Shown one piece after another: positions 24,200 through 35,716 of a stretch of DNA of 64,000 nucleotides. Source of the DNA: Eumeta japonica (lineage: Eukaryota; Arthropoda; Insecta; Lepidoptera; Psychidae); contig BGZK01001186.1 in assembly GCA_005406025.1 (NCBI GenBank), positions 62,001 through 126,000 of the forward strand, written 5' to 3'. The notes beneath the pieces are model-generated. The model had not been told where the DNA came from. It did not search any database and worked only from the letters and a program-made list of their open reading frames with translations. A program made the translations under genes and the position numbers. Numbering within the stretch: the stretch's first letter is position 1; each line of letters opens with the position of its first letter.

Positions 24200-24800
24200 T
24201 ATTAAAATGTTTTATTTTTGTGTACCAGAACCACCTCTAGGGATAGGAGTGCAATTTGCAATGGAGCCGGGAGCTTGATCTGATCTTCTTGCAGATGGAA
24301 CTTCGCTTGGGGACCCTTGCGACCCTTGACGAACAGTTCTGATGCGTATCAGACCTGTTCATCTACCTCCGGTACTTTTAAATGTGACATCACCGAGATA
24401 GATAAAATGCAAAAGGAGAAATTTAATACCTCGGTTAATAAACTTTATTCCAAAATTAGGGATAGCTTCCGGGAGTCAGTGCTCATTCAGAAGAATGAAC
24501 TGCCAGCCTGAAACATAACTATTTATTAGGAAATCTGCACACAGGAAGAACATTATAATAATAAAAGTGGGCGCTTTCCTGTCTGGTAACCAACCGTAAT
24601 CTCTTCGCTGGTTTGCAGAATACTCCTTAACTTAGCAGTTCGCTGGTCTCGATTCACCCGCGGTCTCACCGAGGTCAGCGCCGATCGCGGCCTTCGGGGT
24701 GCGGCCTGACCCTGTCTCTCCTAGTTCAAAAATTGACTGCCCTTCCCCCGCGGGCACGGCTCGGCGTCGGCGCATCCTACCACCTCCCGGCTGTATTGTT
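24200..24800. other. GC-rich island with a short open frame, unassigned
   Basis: The stretch contains GACCCTTGCGACCCTTGACG and, at about 24640-24790, strongly GC-rich sequence. A 64-codon frame at 24317-24511 begins inside it. I recognise no domain. The patchwork looks like transposon debris, but a host regulatory element is not excluded. Confidence 0.3.
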
Positions 24801-25816
24801 TTCCCTTCAATTGTTTTGTAAGGACAAATGCAGCTTTCTCTCCTTTTTTTTTTACCTAGAGATTATGATGCAAAAGCGCGCACATTGCCCTTTGTAACAC
24901 TCATATAAAGACACATATATACGAAAGTTAATTTACACTTACAAAATAAATATATAAAAAATAGTATCCCAAGTCACGTCATGAATTGAAATAGTCAATT
25001 TTATTAAAATAATCAAATAAAATCAAATCACCTACCAATGAATATCAACCATTAACCCAAACAGTCAAATAAAGCGATAACTTTATTCTCACCTAATTAA
25101 TTATAAACAAATCTATCATCAACTCATTATTAACCAATTAAATCATCGATAATTCACCTAATCGTCTAATTAAAGTACACAAATATCACACTTAATTCAA
25201 TTCGTGACATCATAATCGTATTCAACAATATAACTCATGACATTAGGCATAAGTTGTCCCAATAACATAATGTGAGCAAACATGATAACACAATACTTGG
25301 AATGTTATGTATATAAATTTATAACAAAATTCAATTGAATATTTTCAGACAACCAAATTAAGGCTAATTTCTTGTAATATAAGGTGTACTGTGTACGTTC
25401 CTTTTATATTTTTTTTTTACGAATGTTCAAACGTGCCTTTAAACAACGACACATGTCCATAACATGTGAACCGAAACTCATCTTTCTTACAATGATTTTT
25501 TTATATACTTATAGAGAAACGAAACGCGTTAGTCGAATTAAAGACGTCCGAAACACAAGACTGTTTTTTTATTATCATTTTCAACGGTACAAGTTCATCA
25601 AAAGAAATGACTTAACACAGCGCTTGTATGAACTCGTAATATATTTTAGTTTTTTATTTGTAGATCTAAGAATCCGTTTCAGTATGTACCCCATTAAGTC
25701 CTCTTTTATAATTTTGTTTTTGTATAATAAAGTTATCCATGTCATTTCCATGTGACTAGATATTTGAATGATTTTTCTAAATGCACATGTTTTGATATTT
25801 ATTTCTCCCGCTTCAG

Positions 25817-26058
25817 AGCTGCCATACAAACTGATACCGTCGACGAAAGGCAAACATCCATTGCTGGTATTCGACGGCCATACTTTCGCTCAGGGAAGCA
25901 GCCCCCGCAACTGGTACTGCTCGAAGAGGGACCGCTTGGCGTGCAAAGCTAAGGTCAACATGGACAACGATGGTCGCATACTGAGTTACATACAGTACCA
26001 CACTCACGCCCCTCCCATTCTTCACAGAACGAATTACGGAACGTATATCAGATTATAA
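25817..26058 (+). CDS. mod(mdg4): FLYWCH terminal exon V8
   Basis: The acceptor is TCCCGCTTCAG at 25816, a good pyrimidine tract, with phase 1 giving Glu (G|AG). It encodes 80 residues: ELPYKLIPSTKGKHP, strand LLVFDGHTFA at 16-25, and NW33YC35. The ligands are C35, C43, H62 and H64 (H-T-H). The tail is Y-G-T-Y-I-R-L before TAA. It is nearly a twin of V9: both share the run WYCSK-x-DRL-x-CKAKVNMDN, so they arose by a recent duplication. It differs from V9 in the loop before the H-x-H and in having N-Y-G where most have S/T-D-G. Confidence 0.92.
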
Positions 26059-26164
26059 ATGATCTTTTTCGCGTACAGCCTTTCAATGTTTTCGATAATC
26101 TCAAATTGGTGTTAAAGAAGTCACCTGATAATATATGAAGATGAAATTTAAATTAATCTGGTTG

Positions 26165-26300
26165 TATATGAGATGGGAAGAACGCGCCAGTGTTTCCCTT
26201 GGGGTTTCGGGATTTGCGGGCATCCTCACGCCTGGCGGCGATCACCCAGTGACTGGTGGTGCGCAAACTCGTTTATCGTATTAAAAGGTTACAAAAAAAA
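26165..26300 (+). repeat. SINE/LINE-tail repeat, copy C (diverged)
   Basis: Carries TGCGGGCATCC, CTGGCGGCGATCACCCAGTG, TGGTGGTGCGCAAACTCGTT and an A-rich end, in the same order as the other copies, but is more diverged. Confidence 0.5.
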
Positions 26301-26508
26301 AATAATTTTTAAACGACTCAAAAACGTTGCGATCAATTCGAATGACATATTGTTTAATATATTTTTTTTCAATGTGTGATTAGTTTTATGATTTTGTTGA
26401 CGCAATCTCAACAATTGTGTTATTAAATAATATATGTTTTTTTGTTGTGTCAAATTTTTTACGACCGTACTGCAGTGAAATACCCTGCCAAAATCGTTTT
26501 TATTTAAG

Positions 26509-26556
26509 ATTAAAGGGCTTAATCTTTTGGACAGCTAAAAGATTAAGCCCTTTAAT
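26509..26556. repeat. perfect 20-bp hairpin, 8-nt loop
   Basis: ATTAAAGGGCTTAATCTTTT at 26509-26528 and its exact reverse complement at 26537-26556 flank GGACAGCT. A GC-rich patch starts directly to the right. Confidence 0.92.
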
Positions 26557-27340
26557 ACCGGCCGTACATTGGGGCCGCTGGCCACCGCTGGCATCGATGT
26601 GGTGACAACTTCCAAAAAATGATGAATTAAAACGTTTTTCGATACATGAAATAAATTATTTTTGACATGAATACGTCTTTAAATTTGCTTCCATAGTGAA
26701 AGGCAATTCAAAAAATTGATGATAACAAAATCGGGGGATACAGTTTGATGCTGCAGCTACATATCTATCGTCTATATCCAAAATTTAATTACACCACTCG
26801 ATAGCTAAAGGATCGAAGAATTCGTTACATTTAGTGAGGACTGTGAACCATTGCACACACGGGAAGAGCGGATATTTTGAAATTGTTTCGCTGCGTCACA
26901 AAATTTCAAATTTCTATTTATTATAAATTTTGACTCGTAGAAGCTACTATTTTTGTTTGAGTTCCAATCATCAGCTCTTGTCAAAATTTATCTATTGCTT
27001 ATATAAAATATCAGTGAGAAAAACTTATAGAAAATATATATAGAGTTATAGTAAAAAATTGAAATAAACAATGCAATATCAGCCTATAATCGTCAAAAAA
27101 CCAAGATGCCGGGGACTTTGAAGAATGAAGGCGTCCGAGCAAATCATCGACGGACGACCAGTACACCTGCAGCTGGGGCAAACGAGGCTGTGCAAGGGGA
27201 TGATGTGATCGCTTCTATATCGATACTGAACTGCACAGGCATCGATTATGTGCGCACGCCGATTATCAAAGACACATTTAACAGCAACTAGTGCACATTT
27301 CATTACTACGTTTATAATTACACGATATCCGAAGGAGTTC

Positions 27341-27404
27341 TTAGTATTCATAAATAATTTAACATATAATTTTTAGTATTCATAAATAATTTAACATATA
27401 ATTT
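27341..27404. repeat. 32-bp tandem duplication
   Basis: Two identical 32-bp units beginning TTAGTATTCATAAATAATTT lie head to tail (27341-27372 and 27373-27404). Complete identity suggests a recent duplication. Confidence 0.9.
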
Positions 27405-28704
27405 GCTCAAAAAATATATTATCCGTTACGTACACGTATTCGCATAAAATACACAGCCGTGTCCACGTCACAGACAAACCCTGATTTTTTTTATTTCTAT
27501 GTATTCGCAGACAATTCTCTTGCCACTAGTCGACCACCGTTTGGGACAACTAATCAGTTATTATACTCATTATATTCGTGTAAAGTATATAAGTAAGTAT
27601 ATCGACGAGCGTAAATTATTTATATACACCAATGCATATTTTTTAAATACAGTCATGCACTATGATGTACTTTATTGGATGATAAATTTTAATCAAAAAC
27701 GGAGATCATAGCTCATTGCTGTTTTTCATACGTTGATTGAAACCCATTACTAATCCATTAAGCGGACAGAAATTTTATATGAAAATCCATTTCTAACGTA
27801 TTTTTTTTTTGTTTTTCAATGACATCAAAAGACAATATACTAAAATGCAAAACACATTATTTCTAAGCTCAAAAATATAATACTGGTTTTTGTTTTGCCT
27901 GTAGCTTCGTCCGTTCTATATTAATAAAAAAAGGTACATTGTACATATGCAATTGTCTTTGTTAAAAATTCATTTATATGATTACAAAATTCAATTAAAA
28001 TAACTCAATCAAATTGCCTCGTAAGTGCAGTGCAAAACTGATGTCTTCTCTTGATCATTATTAGTATTTTATATGCGTAACGACTTCTATTCTGTAGCTT
28101 TCGTATCGTGGAATAATTATATAATTTTAATATCGTGTTTTCTATGATTTCGCAAAGTTGGTAATATAATGATATTGATGGGAGTAGTTTCAAAAAGTGG
28201 TGTGCCCGCTTGTCGGCGAGTGGTCAAGTCGGCGTTTAATATTTAGCGAACCTGATATTTTTTCTAGAACATTTTGACGTAAAATCTGAGTAAAAAATGA
28301 TCGAAAATATAATCAAAATTGTTAGTGTATAAGTGGATATTACTAAGTTGTAGAAGATCTTATATCATTTAGATCAAACAAAAATTTTATATATTCGTTA
28401 TAAAAATAAGAAATTTCTAGTAAGATTTTTTGTAAGTTTTTGTTTTGGCAAAATAATAAAAATTAATAGTCGATCAATAAGTAAAATGTTTATTATAACA
28501 TGACACAAAAAGCGACATTTTTCTTTACGATAAACAAGTATTCGAACTTCGTTCGGATGTATTTATTACTTAATAAAAATTAACAAATAAAGCGTGATAA
28601 AAAAAAATTGATCATATCAGAATTGGATCAGAAGTGAACTGGTGTGTATTTGTTGTGCAACAGTATATTGAATGATTGACAGATGGCGATTTTACCTCTT
28701 TCAG

Positions 28705-28946
28705 ACTTGCCGTACGAGCTTATACCGTCAAGGAGAGGTAAACGTCCGCTGCTCCTGTTCGACAATCACACTTTTTCACAAATAGGCGGGCCACGGAATT
28801 GGTACTGTTCGAAGAAGGACCGCTTGTCCTGCAAGGCGAAGGTCAACATGGACAACGAAGGACGCATAGTATCCTACAACACGGAGCACAACCACAACCC
28901 ACCGGCGATCCATAGAACGAGTGACGGTACTTACATCAAAATATAG
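28705..28946 (+). CDS. mod(mdg4): FLYWCH terminal exon V9
   Basis: The acceptor is CTCTTTCAG at 28704 and the entry is phase 1 (G|AC). It encodes 80 residues: DLPYELIPSRRGKRP, strand LLLFDNHTFS at 16-25, and NW33YC35. The ligands are C35, C43, H62 and H64 (H-N-H). The tail S-D-G-T-Y-I-K-I precedes TAG. The open frame continues through the acceptor to 28683, but the bases before it are the pyrimidine tract. AATAAA at 29165-29170 could end the transcript. It is the closest relative of V8, and its middle codons differ mostly at third positions, which indicates purifying selection. Confidence 0.93.
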
Positions 28947-29489
28947 TATGTCATGAACTTGTTAAGAGAAGTTCGGTCCGATAATAATTAATCCAAAAAT
29001 CACGTCAGCTCGAAATAGGAGAGAGGGGTATGGCAAAATCACATTTATTATACATACTACACCTATAATATAATATACCATAAATATATATGTATCACAC
29101 TATTATATCATTTAATTTTGTTCAATTATATATACCCAATATATTATGTAATGTGAACATTTTGAATAAATATAATTAGTCAATATTTATGGAGGAAATC
29201 TCATTTGAGGCAGGGAGGGATTTCATCCAGATGTTACCAAATATTACTAAAAAATCGAAAACTCCGATCGCACGATAGGAATTTTAAAAAAATGCTTCAC
29301 GTAATTAATATGGTGCCATTTGTAAGGGTCTATACAAATATGAAATCATAGAATACGCAAGAAAACTACAAAAAAATATAAAAAAATCATGAAATACTTT
29401 TAGAAAGAATCATTTTTATGACTGATGTTTGTCAATTTATCTGTGTCCGAGGGTCTGCGTCTGTCCCCCCCACTCTACGTGTCTACGTG

Positions 29490-29575
29490 TATGTGCGTGT
29501 GTGTGCTTTCGTGCGTGTGCATGCCCCTCTCTCTCTGTGTGTGTGTGTGTTTGTGTGTTGTCTATGTGGGTGTGT
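29490..29575. repeat. GT-rich low-complexity tract
   Basis: Interrupted (GT)n with short CT runs. The open frame across it encodes only V/C/R low-complexity sequence and is not a gene. Confidence 0.8.
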
Positions 29576-29819
29576 GCTGACTGTTCACCCCGTACCTAAA
29601 CTATTCAGTTAATTATTTTTAAAATTTCATATTTTGTTTTAAAATATGGTTGAGTGACTGACTAATTTATAAGCAAAGCGCTTCTTCGGTTTATTGTTGA
29701 GTCAAACTTAATTGGGTTAGTTAATTTTACCATACTAATTGTATTGCATTTTCAGTTTTTTTAATTCTAAATGTGTTTAGAGTTTTGGACAAATATGACA
29801 TCCTAAAATCCTTGAAACT

Positions 29820-30190
29820 TATGCTTGCTCACTGAGAAATGAGCAGTTTGGTTTGAAGGAAGATGTAGTGACTAGGTAGAAAGAGGTATGTTGCAGTGGC
29901 TTGATCATCTGGAATGGATTAATTAAAATAGACCGATTAAACAAATCCATAAATCGAATGTCTGTGACGGAAAGGTCGGTAAAGACCGCTCTGTAAAATC
30001 CTATGCAAACCATGTTGGTGGCATATTAAAAAAGGGCCAAACTTTAAGCACCCGAAACTGATGAGATTGCCTGAGAAGATCGATGGATGTCAATAAGGCA
30101 AGAGAGATATAGAAAGACCATACCAAGTGGAAATCTATAGTCTCTGCTTATCCTTCTGGGAAATAGGCCTAAATTTATATTATTATGACT
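29820..30190 (+). mobile_element. possible LINE ORF2 C-terminal remnant
   Basis: With several stops and frame changes, the + strand reads fragments such as I-H/N-R-M-S-V-T-E-R-S-V-K-T, Y-A-N-H-V-G and W-K-S-I-V/L-S-A-Y-P-S-G-x-x-A. These resemble the end of an RTE-like retrotransposon ORF. It is followed by a TTATATTATTATGAC tail, the sort of short repeat found at LINE 3' ends. The clade assignment is tentative. Confidence 0.45.
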
Positions 30191-31158
30191 TTACTTCTAG
30201 TTAAGTAACTAAACTTAAAGTTTGCTAAACTTGCTTATATACGGTTTGAGTGACTACTTTTAGTTAAAAGTGAACTTTATTGTTAAAACGCATTTATTAA
30301 CTATTTTGCATGTATCCGATCTTTTATTTCTACCTATTAGAATCGATATTATGTATATCGTAATTAGAATCAATATCAGAATATTATAATTGACCATACA
30401 AAAGTTAAATTATTCAATAATAACGGTCTAGGCCGTGAAACCGAACGTAACATGATTTAGAAGCTTATTACAAACCATAGCAGGCGTTGTATAAAGCTAA
30501 CAGGCTTTGTAACCGACATTTATAACGTTATTATATTGTTTCATATTAGTTCTACAATATTGGGCTGTCACAGTATACATTAAAAACGAAAGAACGTAGC
30601 ATCTGATCAAATTTTGCCTGATAACTTCACTTCTACCGGTGTAGTTTGATTGTGAAGTTGATATGTACAGCTTTTATGGGTTAAAAACAAATGAGCTATT
30701 ACGTGGTTTGAAGTACAGACGGCTAATCAATATTTTCATATTGATAGGTAATACTAAAACTTTTTGTTTGTACCAAAACATGTTCGGAGCAGCAGCGCGG
30801 GTAAAATGTATAGTTATTTTTTGTAAGCACACATTAAGTTCTATCGTGATTTAGTATCTCGTTTCTTTTACTCTTTTTATAAGAATAAATTTTTCTTATT
30901 ATTATTGCTTTTTATTTATCATATCAGTATGGCATTTGATATATATAGAGTTATTATAAAGACATGTCATATTATCGTTTTAACGATTATGTACCTAACA
31001 ATTGTTCGTTTACGCATCAAAATGCAGTTCATATTCTTGGCAGGTTGTATTCAACGTTTAATATCAATATTAACATTTCGTAATAAGTCAAAAATGGATT
31101 TATGTGTAAAACTTTTCCAAATCATAAAAATACTTTGAATGTGTAAATATTGTTTCAG

Positions 31159-31397
31159 ATTTCTCATACGAATTGATACCGTCGAACAAAGGAAAACATC
31201 CGATATTGCTATTCGACAAATATACTTTCGCACAGAAAGGCCAGCGCCATTGGTACTGCTCGAAAAAACTAGCTTTAGGCTGTCAGGCGAAAGTGTACAT
31301 GGACAAAGAGGGCCGCATTACGTATTACGACAGAAGTCACAACCACGACCCGCCTAAAATACATAGAACGAGTGACGGCAGATGCATTAGGTTGTGA
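31159..31397 (+). CDS. mod(mdg4): FLYWCH terminal exon V10
   Basis: The acceptor is TGTTTCAG at 31158 and the entry is phase 1 (G|AT). It encodes 79 residues: DFSYELIPSNKGKHP, strand ILLFDKYTFA at 16-25, and HW32YC34. The ligands are C34, C42, H61 and H63 (H-N-H-D-P-P). The tail is S-D-G-R-C-I-R-L before TGA, with Cys at the position that is Tyr in almost every other exon. It is the last of the V4-V10 block. V11, from a different subfamily, starts only 384 bp downstream, the shortest gap between intact exons, so the block boundary is sharp. Confidence 0.92.
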
Positions 31398-31781
31398 CAA
31401 AATGTTTAGGAGTGTTGTTTAATTTACATTTAGTGCAAAATATTTCTTGGTAATGTTTTTTATTCATTTATTGGAATTGCGGTTTTTGGCAGGCAGGATT
31501 TTGGGCAGCTTTCTTCGGAAATTGATAAAATTGTCGGTGCTTAGCTAATAATTAAAATGGTGAAATTTAAGAAGGCAATTTATTTCTTTCTAACAGTAAA
31601 ATTAGTAACTGTACTAACGCGTTTTGTATTAAATATTATGTATTTACAGTTATCACTTTTCAACATCCTTAATATATTATACCTTTGAACTGTTTTTAGA
31701 CAATTTATTACGTTTAAGACTGCCGTAAATCAATATGGAAAATGTAAAGGGATCCTTCACAAAGGATAAATTCAGTTTCAG
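31398..31781. other. short intron V10-V11
   Basis: 384 bp of AT-rich sequence. Apart from the TTTCAG acceptor at its end I see nothing. Confidence 0.5.
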
Positions 31782-32023
31782 ATATCACTTACGAAATAAT
31801 TCCTTCAAGTAGAGGCAAAAAAATGATATTATGCCAGGGATATACATTCGCGTTGCGCGGCGCTTCTCTGAGATGCTGGTACTGTTCGCGGAAGACCACG
31901 ACCAACTGTCAAGCGCGCATCTATTTCGGAAAAGATGACAAGGTTATTTCGGCCAACCTACAGCACAACCACTCACCTTATGCGTATTATAGAACATCTG
32001 ACGGCCGTTATGTCAGAATTTAA
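31782..32023 (+). CDS. mod(mdg4): FLYWCH terminal exon V11
   Basis: The acceptor is CAGTTTCAG at 31781 and the entry is phase 1 (G|AT). It encodes 80 residues: DITYEIIPSSRGKK, strand MILCQGYTFA at 15-24, and CW33YC35-S-R-K. The ligands are C35, C43, H62 and H64. Additional cysteines at 18 and 32 match V1. After the H-N-H it has S-P-Y-A-Y-Y instead of the usual x-P-P-x-F/L-H, so the P-P that follows the finger is lost. The tail S-D-G-R-Y-V-R-I ends at TAA. AATAAA at 32173-32178 is a plausible polyadenylation signal. It belongs with V1, V2 and V12, although V1 and V2 lie 26 kb away. Confidence 0.92.
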
Positions 32024-32344
32024 GATGTCTATTAATAAGTTTTATGTATAGTGAAGTCGATATGTGAAAGTCTTTAATATAACATGACAATTTTAATATG
32101 ATTTTACGGAGACAATTTTTGAAATATTTATATGTATGTGATGATATTCTGATTTTGAAACAAGATTAATGAAATAAATATTATTTAATTAGATAATTGG
32201 TATTATTTATAAAAAAAAATCGCAAAGTTAATTTTTATTTACTCACGAAAAATACATAATTACTAAGTATGTTGCCCTCGTTTAAAAATTATAAAATATT
32301 CATATATCAAAGACTTACCTAATTATTCAATGAAAAGTGTGTCC

Positions 32345-32457
32345 TTTAATTACTGGTAGTGTTCTCAGGAAGTTTCAGATCTCTGCGAGCCACGAATTCG
32401 TTTTGTAGAGGCAATGAATTAGTTTCACATTCAGAGTCACAACCATAATCCTTCTAA
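32345..32457 (+). pseudogene. relic of a FLYWCH exon
   Basis: In one unbroken register the + strand reads S-F-N-Y-W-stop-C-S-Q at 32342-32368, L-C-E-P-R-I-R-F at 32381-32404, a second stop at 32420-32422, and S-H-N-H-N-P-S at 32435-32455. This lines up with V12 (WYCSQ...LCEARIRF...HNHEP). The codon for the residue after the conserved Trp has become TAG (32357-32359). The N-terminal part and the acceptor are not recognisable, and the end after the H-N-H is lost. It is an old duplicate of the V11/V12 type, too broken to be used. Confidence 0.75.
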
Positions 32458-35007
32458 CAAAAAATCCTACCTAACATAAACTACAATATCAGGTATGTTA
32501 AGAGTCGTTCCTGTTGACGTGTGTCAAATTCATGTAAATACTTTTACTGAAAAAAAGACTTCTGTTTTTGAAGAGATTTTCAAATTCGTTCAATAAATGC
32601 TCCGTTAACTGTTCACGAGAAACGATTCCACCGCTATTTTCATATGAATTTATCGATTTGCGCAGCACACTTCATGAAAGCTTTCAGGAAACATGTTTAT
32701 TAACGATTTAATCGAAGAATATCATTATTGAATGATGGATTTCGATTTAACTGCTAGAGATTGATTAAGGGAAATAGTCGATATGATGCAGCGCATTTCT
32801 CATGGAGACAAATAGCGTAAAAATTTTGACAGTACTCACATCGAGTCATTTGGATTCTGCGGCTGCCAGGGCGCGATTAGACAGATGTTACATTTTAATA
32901 ATAATTCAGCCTTTTAAACCTAGATGCCTGCGCGTGATAGAGGAGGTATCTACGTCGTGTAATATTTTCTTACGGCTGACTGGTCACCTAAATGATGACG
33001 CCCACGCACGAATATTTAAAACGTACGACCGTTGGTTCGTACTACCGTAGAGTTTGCCACAGTTATCTTATATAATTCACAAAAAATATCCATTAATTAC
33101 ACTAATTTTAAATTTTTGTCTGTTGTTGCGAAATTTGTTATGGTTTTTATTTACTTATGACGTATTATTTTCAAATCTACCCTTAGAAGTTTTTTTTTGC
33201 AGCTCAAATGACTTTATTGTTAATTTTCATCATTTAAGTGTTTTTGTTTGTTGATAACGTGCGTGTTTCATTTTGATCATATTAATTTTTAAATTGTCTA
33301 CAACATGAGTACTTCGAGTAAAAGTTGTGTAAACGATTCAAATCATTTTTGCTACATTTGCTTGATGTGTGTGTAAGTTTTTAATAAAAAGTCTTAGTGA
33401 CTTTTTTGATTGTATATATCTGAAATTCAAAAACTAGAACCGATCGATAAATTCCACTTGTATATTTGAACTCAGCATGGCATATATAACCAACAACAGT
33501 TAAAATTTTCCTAACAACAGATACATTGTAAACTAGTGTTGTCTACCTAATCATTCTTGGTGATTCAGTCTGTCTATTCATTAAATCCGAATGAAAATCC
33601 CCACAGTAGTTTCTCAGTTTAGTGCAAAAATATCCACATTCAGGTGCAGCGGAGGACTTTAATTTATAATGACAGTGAATAACAGTGATTTGTCGTATTT
33701 TACATTTCTTTGTAAGACCGTGTATCGTGATATCTGGTGTCGACATATCGAAAAGAATTTCAATTTTGTGATTGTCTAAAGTGTAAAGTAAAACTAGCTT
33801 CTAAAATCTAGGAATGCTTAAAAAGCACGACATTAAATGAAACAGGGAAAATCGCCTTTTTATTTTATAAAATTGAGTACAGGTCTCCCCACATCTGAAG
33901 TACCGTTGTCACCTCTGGGCTGGGGTACCTTAATATCAACTCCTGTCTCCAGACTGCATCCAAAGTTAAGCATCTCGTAATGTCCTGCAATATGCAGCCA
34001 GCTCGGCCTGGCTATAATAGCTTTAGGAAATGATGTAGCATGTCTGTGCGTGCTGATAGCATATACTATGAGATGTGCTTCGAAGAATTATTCAATCTTA
34101 CTACTGTCACTGAATTTCGTCATCGTTCTACTTGCCGGAAATACCATCATTGTCTAGTGGCTAGCACTCTACCTTTGTATGTTTCATGCGCGATTTTCTG
34201 CTTTGCACCACAGACCTTTGAGTGATCTATCATTTGCGGGGTTCTCAACCAACTACGGCAAGGGGGTCGTTAAGAAAATATCTTATACATTTCTAAAAAG
34301 CGTGTAACACATTAGCGCACATTGGCGTCGCGGAGTGCGCATGAACAACGGTGATCCTTTACGTTCCGGCGGCTCACGTTTTCATTTCCCCTATGAAATC
34401 TTAAAAATGAAAACGGTTCGTTAAATTTAACTTGTTTTGCGTTATGCACGTTCTTCAAGGTTTCTTATTATTCTATAAGATTTTTATTGTACAGAAAATA
34501 CAAAAATGTGAAACACTTCAAACTTTTTTCTAAGACACGAAACAATCTCACACAAAGATAAAAATTTTTACTCCGATGATATTGTATTTTAATTTATTTC
34601 TACTGATTATTAATCTATATCCTTTAGACGTCTTTATTATCGTAAATTCAAGCTGGCGACACACGAACGTAAAATTGGTGCACTTTAACTATTTGAATTT
34701 TATTTGGAAACAACAATATTAATGAACATATATAATATTTCTTATATAGTTTCCAGTGGTATCTTTCAATTTAATACCTTTCTACTAACGATACTTTTTC
34801 TTTGTTATATTCTTAATATATACATTGTTTAAGTTTGTTTTTAATTTTTACTGATGTACCTTTGCTTAAATAATTTAACTATAACATATATAAAATTTAA
34901 CTATAAAATTAATGTAACCTGACGTTTACTTATTTAAAAGATATTATAATGATATTATTAGGTGATTTCAAAGTATTATAATAATTAATGCTATATCATC
35001 GTTTCAG
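32458..35007. other. intron, relic to V12
   Basis: AT-rich. A moderately GC-rich stretch at 33890-34340 may be repeat debris. It includes ATTGTCTAGTGGCTAGC, which resembles a tRNA A box, without a B box that I can place. The open frames at 32802-33050, 33054-33254, 33543-33746 and 34040-34225 have no recognisable domain. Confidence 0.4.
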
Positions 35008-35276
35008 GCATCAGTTATGAAATTATTTTTTCGAGCAAAGGACACAAAATGATGATGTGCCAAGGATATACATTTTCTGTGCAAGGTTCTTCGCCCAGGC
35101 TCTGGTACTGCTCTCAGAAGAGAACGAAGTTGTGCGAGGCCCGGATTCGATTCGGAAAAGATAATAGAATCGATTCTGCTAGTCTGATGCACAATCACGA
35201 ACCGCCATTATTTCATAGAACACAAGATGGCAAATATATAAAAATTAACGTACGTCGTGATGTGAATTATGTTTGA
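35008..35276 (+). CDS. mod(mdg4): FLYWCH terminal exon V12, extended tail
   Basis: The acceptor is CGTTTCAG at 35007, with phase 1 giving Gly (G|GC). It encodes 89 residues: GISYEIIFSSKGHK (Phe where the family has Pro at 8), strand MMMCQGYTFS at 15-24, and LW33YC35-S-Q-K. The ligands are C35, C43, H62 and H64. The usual end D-G-K-Y-I-K-I falls at residues 74-80. There the expected stop is missing, and nine extra residues (NVRRDVNYV) follow before TGA. The finger itself is complete. The best relatives are V11 and the dead relic at 32.35 kb. The tail probably arose by loss of the ancestral stop. Confidence 0.9.
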
Positions 35277-35349
35277 TTGATATCTTATTAAACGTTTATT
35301 TATTTACTCATTTTTTTATTCAGTTATATTTTTGTTTTTTTCATAACAT

Positions 35350-35640
35350 TTCCAAAGGGCAAACAATCTTTCGAGCCATCAGAGAGTAGGTGGTCATTAC
35401 CTCCCATGGACATTTGCAACTCTAAGGGAGATGCCAGTGCTTTCCGATAGGAATAGTATATCTAATGGAGGGGGGATTGATGGAAAAGGAGTCGGGTACT
35501 CGTATTCGAAACATAACAACGAAAGCATCTCTTATTTCACATCTGTATTCCTGAGAATGTGGTATCTCACCAGTCAAGCACGCCCATTTTCGTGCTGCTG
35601 CCAAGTTGACCACAACTTGGCTGTACCTTTCTGGGTAATC
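35350..35640 (-). repeat. SINE/LINE-tail repeat, copy D (reverse)
   Basis: On the + strand it begins GGGCAAACAATCTTTCGAGC, then CATCAGAGAGTAGGTGG and CCTCCCATGGACATTTGCAA, which is the reverse complement of the tail of copies A, E and F. The further GC-rich sequence up to 35640 is probably its body. The open frame at 35431-35700 lies within this repeat and is not a gene. Confidence 0.65.
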
Positions 35641-35716
35641 ATTAGGATATTCTCTATATTTAAAGGTCGTATAATAATTTTGCTTCTTATTCTCCGGTAG
35701 GGGTCATATATTATGT

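Larger units (their letters stand above)
20624..25816. other. 5.2 kb intron V7-V8
   Basis: No exon relic was found. It holds two hairpins (21939-21963 and 22018-22070), a reverse-oriented interspersed repeat (about 22335-22960), a GC-rich island at 23150-23550, and a second GC-rich island at 24200-24800. The island frame at 24317-24511 (64 codons, ...ITEIDKMQKEKF...) is unidentified. The open frame at 25384-25755 is a chance AT-rich frame without a domain. Confidence 0.4.
26059..28704. other. intron V8-V9
   Basis: Contains SINE-tail copy C (about 26165-26300), a perfect 20-bp hairpin (26509-26556) and a 32-bp tandem duplication (27341-27404). It also has a GC-richer patch at 27100-27300, whose open frames on both strands (27106-27291 + and 27079-27351 -) I cannot assign. 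The rest is AT-rich. Confidence 0.4.
28947..31158. other. intron V9-V10
   Basis: Contains a GT/TG-rich low-complexity tract at about 29490-29575 and a LINE-like remnant at 29820-30190. The rest is AT-rich. The open frames at 30663-30854 and 30905-31138 have no recognisable domain. Confidence 0.4.

Noticed and set aside
25384..25755. 123-codon open frame
   Set aside because: AT-rich chance frame (F, I, Y and K) with no domain and no splice logic. It ends before the V8 acceptor.
27079..27351. Coding frames on both strands in the GC-richer patch
   Set aside because: I tried small GTPase and other families, but the match was too weak to defend. Left unassigned.
33543..33746. 67-codon minus-strand frame with several Cys and His
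   Set aside because: The Cys/His pattern does not match FLYWCH or C2H2 spacing, and it lies in AT-rich intron without acceptor support.
34130..34190. Second tRNA-like site (TTGTCTAGTGGCTAGC)
   Set aside because: An A-box-like motif only; no B box at the right distance.
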